Of a DNA stretch of 64,000 nucleotides, positions 40,685 to 49,863 are shown piece after piece; the stretch's first letter is position 1, and every line of letters begins with the position of its first letter. Position numbers and translations under genes: made by a program. Below the pieces are notes generated by a model. That model saw only the letters and a list, made by a program, of their open reading frames with translations, was not told the origin of the DNA and ran no database searches. The stretch comes from Muribaculaceae bacterium (GTDB lineage: Bacteria > Bacteroidota > Bacteroidia > Bacteroidales > Muribaculaceae): contig JAFYYU010000012.1 of the NCBI GenBank assembly GCA_017557425.1, positions 1-64,000 on the forward strand, given 5' to 3'.

Positions 40685-43291
40685 ATGAAAAAGAATCCTC
40701 GTTACCTTTTGCTCCTGTTGCTTGCTGCAGTGGTGGGCTTGACAGCTAGTGCAGCAGCCCCGAGCACCTATTACAACAATGCTAAAAACAAGAGCGACCA
40801 GGCATTGATGACAGCGTTGCACAACATCATCAAGGGGCACACCAAACGCTCTTATGATCAATTGTGGACTGATTTCAAGACCACCGACTGCAATGGGACC
40901 ACGATTATTGACCGATATTCTGATTCTCAATTCACATGGAGTACCGACCAGTGCGGCACCTATAGTGGAGTAGGTGACTGTTACAACCGTGAGCATTCGG
41001 TGCCTAACAGTTGGTGGGGCAAAGTTGAAACCGATACCGCCTATACCGATCTTCATCACTTGATTCCTACCGATGGCTGGGTGAACAGTAAGCGTGGCAA
41101 TTACCCGTTGGGCGACTGTGCTAATGGTACTGTATATGGTACTGGAAAGCTTGGTGCTTGCACTTTCAGTGGTTATTCTGCCACGGTGTTTGAGGTAGCT
41201 GATGAGTACAAGGGCGACTTCGCCCGCATGTATTTTTACTTTGCTGTGCGTTACATGCCACGCATTAGCTCGTTTACCAGTGGTTTGGGTAGTGCTGTGT
41301 TTACTGCCAATTCCTACAAGTGCTTGACGACATGGGCCATCAATCAGTTGCTGGAGTGGCACCGCAACGATCCCGTCAGTACGCTTGAAACTAAACGTAA
41401 CGACGCGGTGTATGGCATTCAGCATAACCGCAACCCCTTCGTCGATAATCCGGAATTGGTAGAATACATCTGGGGTAACAAGCAGGGTAGCACCTGGCCT
41501 AGTGGAGGCACTTCCACACCTACGCTAACTAGTCCAACCAACGGCTCAACCGTAAATGTGGGCACCAATACTGGCAGTGGAGTGAGCAAAACCATTACTG
41601 TCAAGGGCAGCAACTTGACCAAGGCGCTGACAGTATCGGTTTCAGGATCCGGCTTCTCGGTGACTCCGACAAGCATCACTGCTGCCAATGCCAATAATGG
41701 CACAACTGTCACCGTGACCTATAATGGCACATCGAGTAGTGCTACAGGCACGTTAACCATTACCAGCAGTGAGGTAAGCGCCACAGTCAACCTCACTGCC
41801 ACCTACAACAGCGGCGGCGGTGATCCTGGTGAAGATGTTATCGAGACATGGGAAGGCTGCAGCGGATATGATAACTACACCAACAAGACGGTACAGGGCA
41901 AGGCATTTACGTGGTATTTCTCTAATGCGGGCATCTGGGCCGACACCAACAAGAATGACGCTTTGAGTTGTCGCTTCGGCAAGGATGCCAATTCCTGCAT
42001 TGAAATGACTGAGGATGTTTCTGATGGTGCAAGCAAAGTGTCGTTTTATGCTGCCAATTGGGGAAGTGATGCCACGCCCACCTTGCAACTGCAATACAGC
42101 ACTAATGGTGGGAACACGTGGACCACAGTGGGTTCATGCTCTCCCAATCAGACATGGAAACAGTACACGTTCGATATGAATGTAACGGGTAACGTGCGTT
42201 TCAAGATTCAACAGACTGCTGGTTCACGTCTTAACATCGATGACATCGCAATCAGTAGTAACAGTGGTCCTGTAACCAATCCTCAAATCACCGCGCCCGC
42301 CAACGGCTCGACGGTGAACGTTGGCACGATTGCCGCCACGGGTACGTCGGTAAGCAAGACGATTACCGTGAAGGGCAGTGACCTGACCAAGGCGCTCAAC
42401 GTCAGCGTGAGCGGTACGGGCTTCAGTGTAAGTCCTACTGTTATTGGCGCGTCGAGTGTCAACGCTGGCACTACCGTCACGTTAACCTATACTTCTTCAT
42501 CGGCTGGAAGTGCAACTGGCATGCTGTCTATCAGCAGCAGCGAGGCTAGTGTAGTCGTAAACCTTATAGCCAACAAAATTCCGATGCCATCGATTTCCAT
42601 TACGCCAATTCCCGATATGGTAGCGGAGTTTGAAGGCGAATCTTCAGTTGTGACGGCAACAGTGAGTGCCGATGATAATACCGAGAGTATTTCACTGAGT
42701 GTTGAAGGCAACTTTGAACTGAGTCTGAACCGCCGCAACTGGGGCAAGTCGTTGATACTGGATGCGACAGGCGAGGTGTTCTATGTGCGCTTGGCCAATA
42801 CCGGAACGGCAGGCGAATACTATGGTACGATTTCAGCTAGTACTAGTATCGCGAGTGCCTACGCAGATGTTCATGGTACAGTCAACGCTAAGCCGGTCAT
42901 CATTGGTGACGTGAATATGGATGGCGCTGTCAATATAGCTGATGTTACTACTCTTATTGATTATTTGCTGGGTAGTAATGTCTCGCAGTTTGATGCGGTG
43001 GCCGCCGATGTGAATAACGATAGCGTCATTAACATCGCTGATGTGACAGCTCTTATCGACAAGCTCTTGTCGTCGTCTTCAAATTTTGCTGTGCGACAAG
43101 ACTGGGATGCTTATCCTGCCATTGGGGGGATGGATGTAGAGAACTACAGTGAAGAGTCATTGGAAGTCTATGACTTGGAGGGCAACTGTTGTGCAGTGAT
43201 GATGACACAGGGAGAAAACTTCATAGCGTTACCTGCAGGCATTTATGTTGTAGCAAGCGATAACCGCTCACGTAAAGTGGTCGTGAAGTAA
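40685..43291 (+). CDS. Secreted endonuclease I with Ig-like, dockerin-like and sorting domains
   Basis: An 868-residue extracellular nuclease. Signal peptide MKKNPRYLLLLLLAAVVGLT. Residues 30-260 are endonuclease I (EndA-like) with CYNREHSVPNSWWG and DLHHLIPTDGWVNSKRGNYP, the His/Asn metal site. Two related Ig-like repeats follow (SPTNGSTVNVGTNTGSGVSK and APANGSTVNVGTIAATGTSV), separated by a jelly-roll-like module (VIETWEGCSGYDNYTNKTVQ). Then come two dockerin-like repeats (GDVNMDGAVNIADVTTLIDY; DVNNDSVINIADVTALIDKL). The end, ENFIALPAGIYVVASDNRSR-KVVVK, resembles a type IX secretion sorting tail. DNA degradation for nutrient or biofilm use is inferred. Confidence 0.88.
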   Translation: MKKNPRYLLLLLLAAVVGLTASAAAPSTYYNNAKNKSDQALMTALHNIIKGHTKRSYDQLWTDFKTTDCNGTTIIDRYSDSQFTWSTDQCGTYSGVGDCYNREHSVPNSWWGKVETDTAYTDLHHLIPTDGWVNSKRGNYPLGDCANGTVYGTGKLGACTFSGYSATVFEVADEYKGDFARMYFYFAVRYMPRISSFTSGLGSAVFTANSYKCLTTWAINQLLEWHRNDPVSTLETKRNDAVYGIQHNRNPFVDNPELVEYIWGNKQGSTWPSGGTSTPTLTSPTNGSTVNVGTNTGSGVSKTITVKGSNLTKALTVSVSGSGFSVTPTSITAANANNGTTVTVTYNGTSSSATGTLTITSSEVSATVNLTATYNSGGGDPGEDVIETWEGCSGYDNYTNKTVQGKAFTWYFSNAGIWADTNKNDALSCRFGKDANSCIEMTEDVSDGASKVSFYAANWGSDATPTLQLQYSTNGGNTWTTVGSCSPNQTWKQYTFDMNVTGNVRFKIQQTAGSRLNIDDIAISSNSGPVTNPQITAPANGSTVNVGTIAATGTSVSKTITVKGSDLTKALNVSVSGTGFSVSPTVIGASSVNAGTTVTLTYTSSSAGSATGMLSISSSEASVVVNLIANKIPMPSISITPIPDMVAEFEGESSVVTATVSADDNTESISLSVEGNFELSLNRRNWGKSLILDATGEVFYVRLANTGTAGEYYGTISASTSIASAYADVHGTVNAKPVIIGDVNMDGAVNIADVTTLIDYLLGSNVSQFDAVAADVNNDSVINIADVTALIDKLLSSSSNFAVRQDWDAYPAIGGMDVENYSEESLEVYDLEGNCCAVMMTQGENFIALPAGIYVVASDNRSRKVVVK

Positions 43292-43320
43292 CACGACATC
43301 AATAGTTAATCAGACAACAA

Positions 43321-43351
43321 TTGCAGCAAGGCCAGTAGGGCCTTGCTGCAA
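43321..43351. terminator. Bidirectional terminator
   Basis: TTGCAGCAAGGCC (43321-43333) pairs perfectly with GGCCTTGCTGCAA (43339-43351), 5-nt loop, T-rich tail. It lies between convergent genes. Confidence 0.85.
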
Positions 43352-43369
43352 TTTATTATAGGTGTTTGT

Positions 43370-44686
43370 TTATCTGCCGATGCAGTGGTATTCAAAGCCA
43401 GCCTGGCGCAGTTCCTCGGCATCTAGAATGTTGCGGCCATCCAGCACAAGGCGGCCCTTCATCTGTAATAACTTCTCTATGTTGGTCATACGGAATTCTT
43501 TCCACTCGGTAACCAGCATCAGAGCGTCAGCGCCATCAGTCGCGTCATACATGTCATGGGCATAGGTCACAGCGTCCCCGAGACGGCGTCGGCACTCGTT
43601 CATTGCGACTGGATCATAAACCTTAACAGTAGCGCCCGCCTTGAGTAAGAGGTCAATGAGTATCAGTGACGGAGCTTCGCGCATGTCGTCGGTCTCGGGT
43701 TTGAAAGCCAGTCCCCAAAGTGCGATTGTCTTGCCCTTAAGTTTGTCTTCTCCCCCATAGTATTTCACTATTTTGTGGTATAGCACTAGTTTCTGGTCGG
43801 CATTGACTTCCTCAACGGCTTGCAGCACACGCATGGGATAGCCCACGTCGGATGCCGTCTTGATGAGAGCCTTGACATCCTTTGGGAAACAAGAACCGCC
43901 ATAACCGCAACCGGCATATAGGAACTTCTTGCCAATGCGTGTATCGCTGCCGATGCCCTTACGTACCATATTCACGTCAGCTCCCACCAGTTCACACAAG
44001 TTGGCGATGTCATTCATGAAGCTGATGCGGGTGGCCAGCATAGAGTTAGCGGCATATTTGATCATCTCGGCCGAGGGAATGTCGGTGAAGATAAGTCGGT
44101 CGCTCACAATCATGAAAGGTTTGTATAGACGTGCCATGAGTTTATGGGCTCGCTCACTTTCCACGCCAACGACAACACGGTCAGGGCTCATAAAGTCTTT
44201 TATTGCATTGCCCTCCTTGAGGAATTCGGGATTGCTGGCCACATCAAACTCGACCTTCACGCTTCGCTTTTCAAGTTCTTCCTCAATGACTGCCTTGATT
44301 TTCTTTGCAGTGCCTACAGGCACTGTGCTCTTAGTAGCAACAACAACATAGTGATTCAAATGACGGCCAATGGTGCGGGCCACTTCAAGGACATACCTCA
44401 AATCGGCGCTGCCATCCTCGTCAGGAGGGGTACCCACGGCGCAGAATACAATATCCACAACGTTGATGGTGTCTTCAAGACGTGTGGTGAATTGAAGTCT
44501 ACCAGACTTCATGTTTTTACGCACCAGCATCTCTAGCCCTGGCTCATAAATGGGGATGTCGCCTTGATTGAGTGCCTTAATCTTTTGCTCATCGACATCA
44601 ACACATGTCACGTGAACTCCCATTTCACTGAAACAGGTGCCAGTAACCAGCCCGACGTATCCAGTGCCAACTATTGCAACATTCAT
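43370..44686 (-). CDS. ugd: UDP-glucose 6-dehydrogenase
   Basis: Oxidises UDP-glucose to UDP-glucuronate for capsule and other surface glycans. The 438 residues start with the NAD-binding MNVAIVGTGYVGLVTGTCFS. They include the VGTPPDEDGSADLRYV segment, KSTVPVGTAKKI, the substrate motif NPEFLKEGNAIKDFMSPDRV and the catalytic cysteine in CGYGGSCFPKDVKAL. It ends with the C-terminal UDP-binding domain (LWGLAFKPETDDMREAPS). It lies downstream of the tyrosine kinase gene (76-nt gap), consistent with a capsule export/synthesis unit; Wzc-type kinases are known to phosphorylate Ugd in several bacteria. Confidence 0.95.
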   Translation of the reverse strand: MNVAIVGTGYVGLVTGTCFSEMGVHVTCVDVDEQKIKALNQGDIPIYEPGLEMLVRKNMKSGRLQFTTRLEDTINVVDIVFCAVGTPPDEDGSADLRYVLEVARTIGRHLNHYVVVATKSTVPVGTAKKIKAVIEEELEKRSVKVEFDVASNPEFLKEGNAIKDFMSPDRVVVGVESERAHKLMARLYKPFMIVSDRLIFTDIPSAEMIKYAANSMLATRISFMNDIANLCELVGADVNMVRKGIGSDTRIGKKFLYAGCGYGGSCFPKDVKALIKTASDVGYPMRVLQAVEEVNADQKLVLYHKIVKYYGGEDKLKGKTIALWGLAFKPETDDMREAPSLILIDLLLKAGATVKVYDPVAMNECRRRLGDAVTYAHDMYDATDGADALMLVTEWKEFRMTNIEKLLQMKGRLVLDGRNILDAEELRQAGFEYHCIGR

Positions 44687-44762
44687 TATCTATTCGTATG
44701 ATGGTAATTATTTCGGGTTCCACGCATAATGGTGAAACCCGAAAAATGATTGCTGTTCTATT

Positions 44763-47210
44763 TTAGCTGTTAATAGGCTTTGCACGGTCCTTGGGGGTGT
44801 CATCAACGTAGTAACCGCCGCTATCACCACCGTAACCGTAGCCATATCCGTAACCGTAACCATAGCCATAACCCTTACCGTAACCGTAAGCATAGGAGTA
44901 GTTATAGCGGGTCTTGCTCACCTTGATGTCGTTGACGAGGATAGTCAAGTTCTTGATCTTGCCTTGTTCGGCCATGTGCTCTAGCTCATACATGAAGGTC
45001 TGCTCAACCCTGCCGTCGCGGATAACGTAAATGGTCAGATCCACAAATCGGTTCACAACAGCGGCGTCTGCGATCAAGTTATAAGGCACGGTATCGAGGA
45101 TCACATAATCGTAACGCTTCTTGAGTTCTTCAATCATCTTGGACATGTTCTCACTCAGCAGAAGCGAAGTGGGGTTGGGAGGGATGGCACCCACACTGAT
45201 GATGTCGAAACCTTCATGGAGCGCTCCACGATGGATGACGTTGTCCAGGTTGGTCTCTTTGCCTGACAGGTATGCCGAGGCACCCTTACCATCCTGCACG
45301 CCGACATACTCTGAGAACTTACCCTTACGGAGGTCAAGGTCGACAACAATAACCTTCTTGTTGACGTATGTGTAGGACAGCGCCAGGTTCACCGCAACGA
45401 AACTCTTGCCTTCACCCGACATGGTTGAAGTGAACTGGATGACAGTCGCCTCACCGTTAGGTTTGTCATTGCTGGTGACAAAGTCAAGGTTGCTGCGGAC
45501 GATGCGGAATGCCTCATTCATGCGGTCATTTGAGGTTTCATTAACGACAATCTCGCCCGTAACGTTGCTCTTTTTGGCAGGCAACTCGCCGAGGATGGGA
45601 ATGTCACAAACCTCTTCAACCTCGCGACGCGTATGGATAGTCTTGTCAAGCGAGAAGTACCAGAATACACCGTAAAGGATAAATGCGGGGATCAGCAAAC
45701 CAAGAACTAAGCCAGTGAGCACAATACGTGTGAGCGGTGCCGTAATCGGGGAGTAATTGGGGATAGCAGGTTCCATTACCTTGGCATTGGGCTCGGTAAT
45801 AGCCATCTGCAATGCATTTTCCTCACGTTTATTAAGCAGATAGAGATAAAGCTGCTCTTTAATCTTCTGCTGTCGGGTCACCTCGGTGATGGCTTTCTCG
45901 TGCGAGGGGTTGGCCGTCATGCTGCTCTGTGCTTGATTCTGCAAGCGTTGAGCTTGTCCCTGGCGCGTGCGCAGGGTGCTCATGTAGTTGTCAAGACTTG
46001 CGATAAGGTTTTTCTTTTGTGATGCGAGTGAATTGGATAGTTCCTTCATCACAGGGTTCTCGGCACTGGAAGTGGCAGAAATCTTTTGGTATTCCTGCAT
46101 GGCTTCGTTGTATTGATTGATTTGGCCATTGATGCCGACGTTGTTCATGCCTGAATTGGCGGGAATCAGTTCGCCTGGGCCCATGTTTGCAATATGGCGA
46201 CGGATTTGTGAAGCCAGGTTGATCTCAAGGGTTACATCCTCGGTTTGGTTAATCTGGTTCATTGTGTTGCCTTCAGAACCCCACATGCGGGAGTTGGCAG
46301 AGCCGGCTGTGAGGATAGCTACCTCGTTGTCGACACCACTCAGGTCTTTAGACAGATCGGATACACGTTCGGCAATAAATGCTTCGGTGTTTCGAGCCAC
46401 CTGGTTCATGTCGTTGATACCCTCTTGGTTATATGCAACCACCAGAGCGTTGAGGATGTCGGCACACATCTCGGGGTTTTCTCCTCTAATGGCGAGGTTG
46501 AGCACATCACTATGTGCATCGGCATTCTCGACATGCATTAAACCTGCAAAAGCTCTTGCTGTACTAGTCGGATTAGAGATTTTGACAATAACCGTATAGT
46601 CGATGTGCTGATTTGTGAATGACTTTGTCTTAGTGATGGCTACAGGACCGAAATCGGTATTGATTTTATTGCCGAAGTGCGCTTTCTTCCATTCGCCGCC
46701 GTTTACCCGAAATTCATACTCTTCAGAGCTCTTGGGGACAATGGTGATGGAGAAGCCGCGGGTCACCTCCTTGAGTGGGGTTACTTGCACGGGGGTGTCC
46801 TTGTAGATATTGACATCACGCAAGAACATGTGACCGTAGTATTGCACATTTAGTCCCAGTGAGTTAACTACAATCTCCATCACTCTCGATGACCTGAGTT
46901 TGTGCGGCTCATTGGGTATATAGTTGACAGTGTTTAATCCCAGATCTCGGAATGTCATTGACGGAGTGCCTTGGGCACTGTCCTTGGAACGGATCATGAT
47001 TGACGATCTCGCCATATAAAACTGAGGCTTTGTTTTAGCGTAGAGGTAAGAAATGCTGGCACATACAATCATGGACAGGACAAACCAGTACCAGTTGTAG
47101 GCACATGCCATGAACAAGCGGTCCCACTTAATACCAGTGCGCGCGCGTTTTTTCTTTTTCTCTTCAGCGGCCGCTTTTGCGACCAGGTCTTCTTGAATGA
47201 TTTGTTGCAT
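44763..47210 (-). CDS. Wzc-like polysaccharide co-polymerase and tyrosine autokinase
   Basis: An 815-residue inner-membrane protein that controls capsule chain length and export. The first membrane segment (LFMACAYNWYWFVLSMIVCA) and second (RIVLTGLVLGLLIPAFILYG) enclose a large periplasmic Wzz domain with coiled coil. The cytoplasmic BY-kinase domain has Walker A STMSGEGKSFVAVNLALS (near residue 600), Walker A' VIVVDLDLRKG and Walker B YVILDTVPYN. The tail after residue 765 holds 14 tyrosines, mostly in a Tyr-Gly run, the autophosphorylation cluster. A minus-strand TAAATTTGC (47291-47299) is about 80 nt upstream. Confidence 0.93.
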   Translation of the reverse strand: MQQIIQEDLVAKAAAEEKKKKRARTGIKWDRLFMACAYNWYWFVLSMIVCASISYLYAKTKPQFYMARSSIMIRSKDSAQGTPSMTFRDLGLNTVNYIPNEPHKLRSSRVMEIVVNSLGLNVQYYGHMFLRDVNIYKDTPVQVTPLKEVTRGFSITIVPKSSEEYEFRVNGGEWKKAHFGNKINTDFGPVAITKTKSFTNQHIDYTVIVKISNPTSTARAFAGLMHVENADAHSDVLNLAIRGENPEMCADILNALVVAYNQEGINDMNQVARNTEAFIAERVSDLSKDLSGVDNEVAILTAGSANSRMWGSEGNTMNQINQTEDVTLEINLASQIRRHIANMGPGELIPANSGMNNVGINGQINQYNEAMQEYQKISATSSAENPVMKELSNSLASQKKNLIASLDNYMSTLRTRQGQAQRLQNQAQSSMTANPSHEKAITEVTRQQKIKEQLYLYLLNKREENALQMAITEPNAKVMEPAIPNYSPITAPLTRIVLTGLVLGLLIPAFILYGVFWYFSLDKTIHTRREVEEVCDIPILGELPAKKSNVTGEIVVNETSNDRMNEAFRIVRSNLDFVTSNDKPNGEATVIQFTSTMSGEGKSFVAVNLALSYTYVNKKVIVVDLDLRKGKFSEYVGVQDGKGASAYLSGKETNLDNVIHRGALHEGFDIISVGAIPPNPTSLLLSENMSKMIEELKKRYDYVILDTVPYNLIADAAVVNRFVDLTIYVIRDGRVEQTFMYELEHMAEQGKIKNLTILVNDIKVSKTRYNYSYAYGYGKGYGYGYGYGYGYGYGGDSGGYYVDDTPKDRAKPINS
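44811..44910 (-). repeat. 6-bp tandem repeat coding the Tyr-Gly tail
   Basis: On the minus strand the codon pair TAC/TAT-GGN is repeated with changing third bases, giving YGYGKGYGYGYG and onward. Such a tract can lengthen or shorten in 6-bp steps without a frame change. Confidence 0.7.
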
Positions 47211-47290
47211 ATCTAGTTAATTATATTCCACAAGTGTTGAATAATGTTGCCTTTAGGCGGGCTTCAGCTCGTATTTGGGCATATTCTGGT

Positions 47291-47299
47291 GCAAATTTA
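47291..47299 (-). promoter_or_regulatory. Promoter -7 box for the Wzc-like gene
   Basis: Minus strand TAAATTTGC; leader of roughly 75 nt. Confidence 0.5.
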
Positions 47300-47391
47300 C
47301 TGTAATTAGTTTAAACGACAATGTGATAGAACAATAAAAAAATATTAAAATACTATTGTATCAAAACTAATTGTTAACTAATATGACAAAA

Positions 47392-47426
47392 AATGGAGTG
47401 GAACCGTTGTTGGTTTCCACTCCATT
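47392..47426 (-). terminator. Terminator after ino1
   Basis: AATGGAGTGGAA (47392-47403) pairs perfectly with TTCCACTCCATT (47415-47426); the minus strand continues with a run of T. It separates ino1 from the kinase unit. Confidence 0.8.
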
Positions 47427-47453
47427 GTGGGCTTTATTCCTGAATAAATGGGA

Positions 47454-48761
47454 TTAGTCCATCTCCTCGTCAGCGGGATAGCCGCCCATCTCGCGGATGG
47501 CGTTCTTCAGCATCACATACTGTTGGAAGAGGTGATTTACGGGAATCTCATTCTGAGTGTAGTCATGCATCGGGCTCTTGAGGAAGAAGCTCAAGAAGCG
47601 CTGCGTGCCCCAGCGGCCGGCACGGTGTGCCAAGTCGATAAGCAGACACAGGTCGAGGCACAACGGGGCGGCGAGGATAGAGTCGCGGCACAGGAAATTG
47701 ATCTTGATCTGCATGGGATAGCCCATCCAACCAAAAATGTCGATATTGTCCCACCCTTCCTTATTGTCGTTGCGGGGAGGATAGTAGTTTATACGAACCT
47801 TGTGGCAGTAGTTGCTGTACAGGTCGGGCTGGTCGTCAGCAACAAGAATGGACTCAAGGGTTGAAAGCTTGCTGACCTCCTTGGTGCGGAAGTTGGCTGG
47901 CTCGTCAAGCACGAGACCGTCACGGTTGCCAAGGATGTTAGTTGAGAACCATCCGTTCAAGCCTAACATGCGGGTGCCGATAATGGGGGCAAAACCGCTC
48001 TTTACCAATGTCTGGCCCGTCTTGAAATCCTTGCCGGCAATGGGCAACTGCTTCTTCTCGGCGAGTTCCCACATGGCGGGGATATCAACGGTGGTATTGG
48101 GTGCACCCATTACAAAGGGGGCATCCTCCATCAAAGCGGCATAAGCATAGCACATCGAGGGGGCAATCTTATCCACCACGTTGTCCTTCATGGCCTGCTC
48201 CAGATCGGCAAGAGTGCCGTGGTACTTCATGTCAGGCTCGACGTAGATCTCGGTCGAAGCGGCCCAAAGAACTACGACACGGTCAACGCCGGTATTCTTC
48301 TTGAAGTCGCGGATGTCCTGACGAACCTGCTCGGCCATATCCCAACGATCTTTGCACTGCTTCACGTTGTCACCATCAAGGCGCTTGGCGTAGTTTACGT
48401 CGAATGCAGCCTTTAAAGGCTTGATCTTCAGCAGTTCGTCCTTCACGGGATTGATGTCCTTCTCCTTGAGAACCTCGGCCTTGATTGCGCTCTCATAGGC
48501 GTTTTCGGGGAAAACATCCCAAGCAGCAAACTCGATATCGTCGAGTGAGGGCATCGATACGATTTCATTATAGTGTAAATACTTCTTGTCGGCTCCTTTT
48601 CCGATGCGAATTTTGTCATACTGGGTCATGCTGCCAACGGGCTTAGCGAGACCTTTGCGGATCATCATTACGCCAGTCATGAAGGTGGTGCTCACGGCAC
48701 CCAATCCAACTACCATAATACCTAATTTGCCGGTAGCGGGCTTTGCGATTTCTTTTGCCAT
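47454..48761 (-). CDS. ino1: Myo-inositol-1-phosphate synthase
   Basis: Converts glucose 6-phosphate to inositol 1-phosphate with NAD as catalytic cofactor. The 435 residues have the NAD motif IMVVGLGAVSTTFMTGVMMI, a VVLWAASTEIYVEPD segment, GAPNTTVDIPAMWELAEKKQ, the family core GKDFKTGQTLVKSGFAPII, RMLGLNGWFSTNILGNRDG and DNIDIFGWMGYPMQIKINFL. It is of the Ino1 type found in Bacteroidota that make inositol lipids. It has its own terminator and is separated from the upstream genes by a terminator too, so it is a single-gene unit. The leader promoter is weak (TAATTTAG near 48869-48876). Confidence 0.94.
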   Translation of the reverse strand: MAKEIAKPATGKLGIMVVGLGAVSTTFMTGVMMIRKGLAKPVGSMTQYDKIRIGKGADKKYLHYNEIVSMPSLDDIEFAAWDVFPENAYESAIKAEVLKEKDINPVKDELLKIKPLKAAFDVNYAKRLDGDNVKQCKDRWDMAEQVRQDIRDFKKNTGVDRVVVLWAASTEIYVEPDMKYHGTLADLEQAMKDNVVDKIAPSMCYAYAALMEDAPFVMGAPNTTVDIPAMWELAEKKQLPIAGKDFKTGQTLVKSGFAPIIGTRMLGLNGWFSTNILGNRDGLVLDEPANFRTKEVSKLSTLESILVADDQPDLYSNYCHKVRINYYPPRNDNKEGWDNIDIFGWMGYPMQIKINFLCRDSILAAPLCLDLCLLIDLAHRAGRWGTQRFLSFFLKSPMHDYTQNEIPVNHLFQQYVMLKNAIREMGGYPADEEMD

Positions 48762-49129
48762 AATTTTATAACAGTTAATGTTTAAGTTATTGTCAAATGT
48801 TTAATAGAATATGTACTCCATACCAGGATTACGTCTCTTGCCGTAGTTTGCTCTCGCAAAAAACGGCGCTAAATTACACCCTTTTTTAGAATTGGAAAAC
48901 TAAATAATTAGTAAATTATATTTAAAATAATTAAAAATCAGATAAAATATATAAAAAAAGCTAAATCAATATGATTTTAGCACTCAATTGTTAATTATAA
49001 TTAATGCTAGATTAGCTCTGTCTTGGTCAAAAAAGGCTTTTTATTGGCTATTTGTTGCCTTGGTGAGCTGTGATAACATTTTTTTAGAAATGAGATATGG
49101 GCTTGGCTCTTTGTCTTTAAAAGGAGATA
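48762..49129. other. AT-rich gap with ino1 leader and a terminator
   Basis: 368 nt without a gene. The part next to ino1 is its probable leader, with a weak TAATTTAG box on the minus strand. Around 48953-48981 is the terminator of the upstream operon. The rest (48900-48950) is plain AT-rich DNA. Confidence 0.55.
48953..48981 (-). terminator. Terminator of the pdxA-HAD-nucleotidyltransferase unit
   Basis: On the minus strand GCTAAAATC-atatt-GATTTAGC (one bulge) is followed by seven T residues, a classic intrinsic terminator. Confidence 0.7.
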
Positions 49130-49828
49130 TTATTCCTGCAGAAAAGCTTCGGCCGTTTCGATGTCTCCGGCGTGATCCACGTCTACGATCTTCTCGATGC
49201 TGTAGGCTTGCAGCTCATGTCCAGCCTCGATTAGTGCTCGTTGGAAGTTGCGCATTCTGCTGATGCCCTTTTCGATGCAGTGGTTAAGCACTTCAAATGC
49301 TTTATCGGTCATGGCATAAACGCCTCCTGACACATATTTTGCACCCTTCCAGCCCTTGTCACGAAAGGCGATGATGTTCATCTTCTTGTTGACTTCGACC
49401 CACAATGGCTTCTCGTCATCAACAAAGGGTGTGACAGCCCACATCCCGTCATGTGCCGTATCGGTCTCAAAGGCATCAATATAACCCTTGAAATCCTGTT
49501 CCTTGAAAATTGTGTCTACGGTCGTCAAGCAGAATTTGCCCTCGGGGATCACCTTGCTCAGGTGCCACAAACTGTGCATGGAGCTGGGTGTGGTTTTAAT
49601 AACGAGATTTAGCGGTACGGGCAGATCTAAACTCTCAAGATACTTGCGAACCTCGGTCATGTGTTCATTAATGATGATGCTGATGCTCTCGGCGTTGCAT
49701 CTAAGCATGATGTTAATTAGTCTTCCTATCATGGGCTCACCTTGTAGCTCCACCAAGGGTTTGGGCTTGGCAATGCCTTCCTGGGCCAGTCTCGAGCCTT
49801 CGCCCGCAGCTATGATTGCATAGTTCAT
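49130..49828 (-). CDS. MobA/GlmU-like sugar or polyol phosphate nucleotidyltransferase
   Basis: A 232-residue enzyme of the NTP-transferase fold that activates a phosphorylated sugar or polyol with an NTP. The N-terminal MNYAIIAAGEGSRLAQEGIA carries the nucleotide-binding GxGxR, followed by KPKPLVELQGEPMIGRLI with the conserved Lys. The metal Asp lies in FCLTTVDTIF, and a second Asp in VDHAGDIETA. The substrate is not decided by sequence. It is 35 nt after the HAD gene and one terminator away from ino1, which makes inositol phosphate a possible substrate, by inference only. Confidence 0.85.
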   Translation of the reverse strand: MNYAIIAAGEGSRLAQEGIAKPKPLVELQGEPMIGRLINIMLRCNAESISIIINEHMTEVRKYLESLDLPVPLNLVIKTTPSSMHSLWHLSKVIPEGKFCLTTVDTIFKEQDFKGYIDAFETDTAHDGMWAVTPFVDDEKPLWVEVNKKMNIIAFRDKGWKGAKYVSGGVYAMTDKAFEVLNHCIEKGISRMRNFQRALIEAGHELQAYSIEKIVDVDHAGDIETAEAFLQE

Positions 49829-49863
49829 TATAGTATATGATTATTTGAGCATTAATAACACGG

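Noticed and set aside
41540-42570. DNA repeat within the endonuclease gene
   Set aside because: The two Ig-like copies are similar mainly at protein level with many silent changes, so this is an old domain duplication rather than a DNA repeat element.
44708-44893. Small Val/Thr/Met-rich ORF on the minus strand
   Set aside because: It is an out-of-frame reading of the Tyr-Gly repeat codons of the kinase gene.
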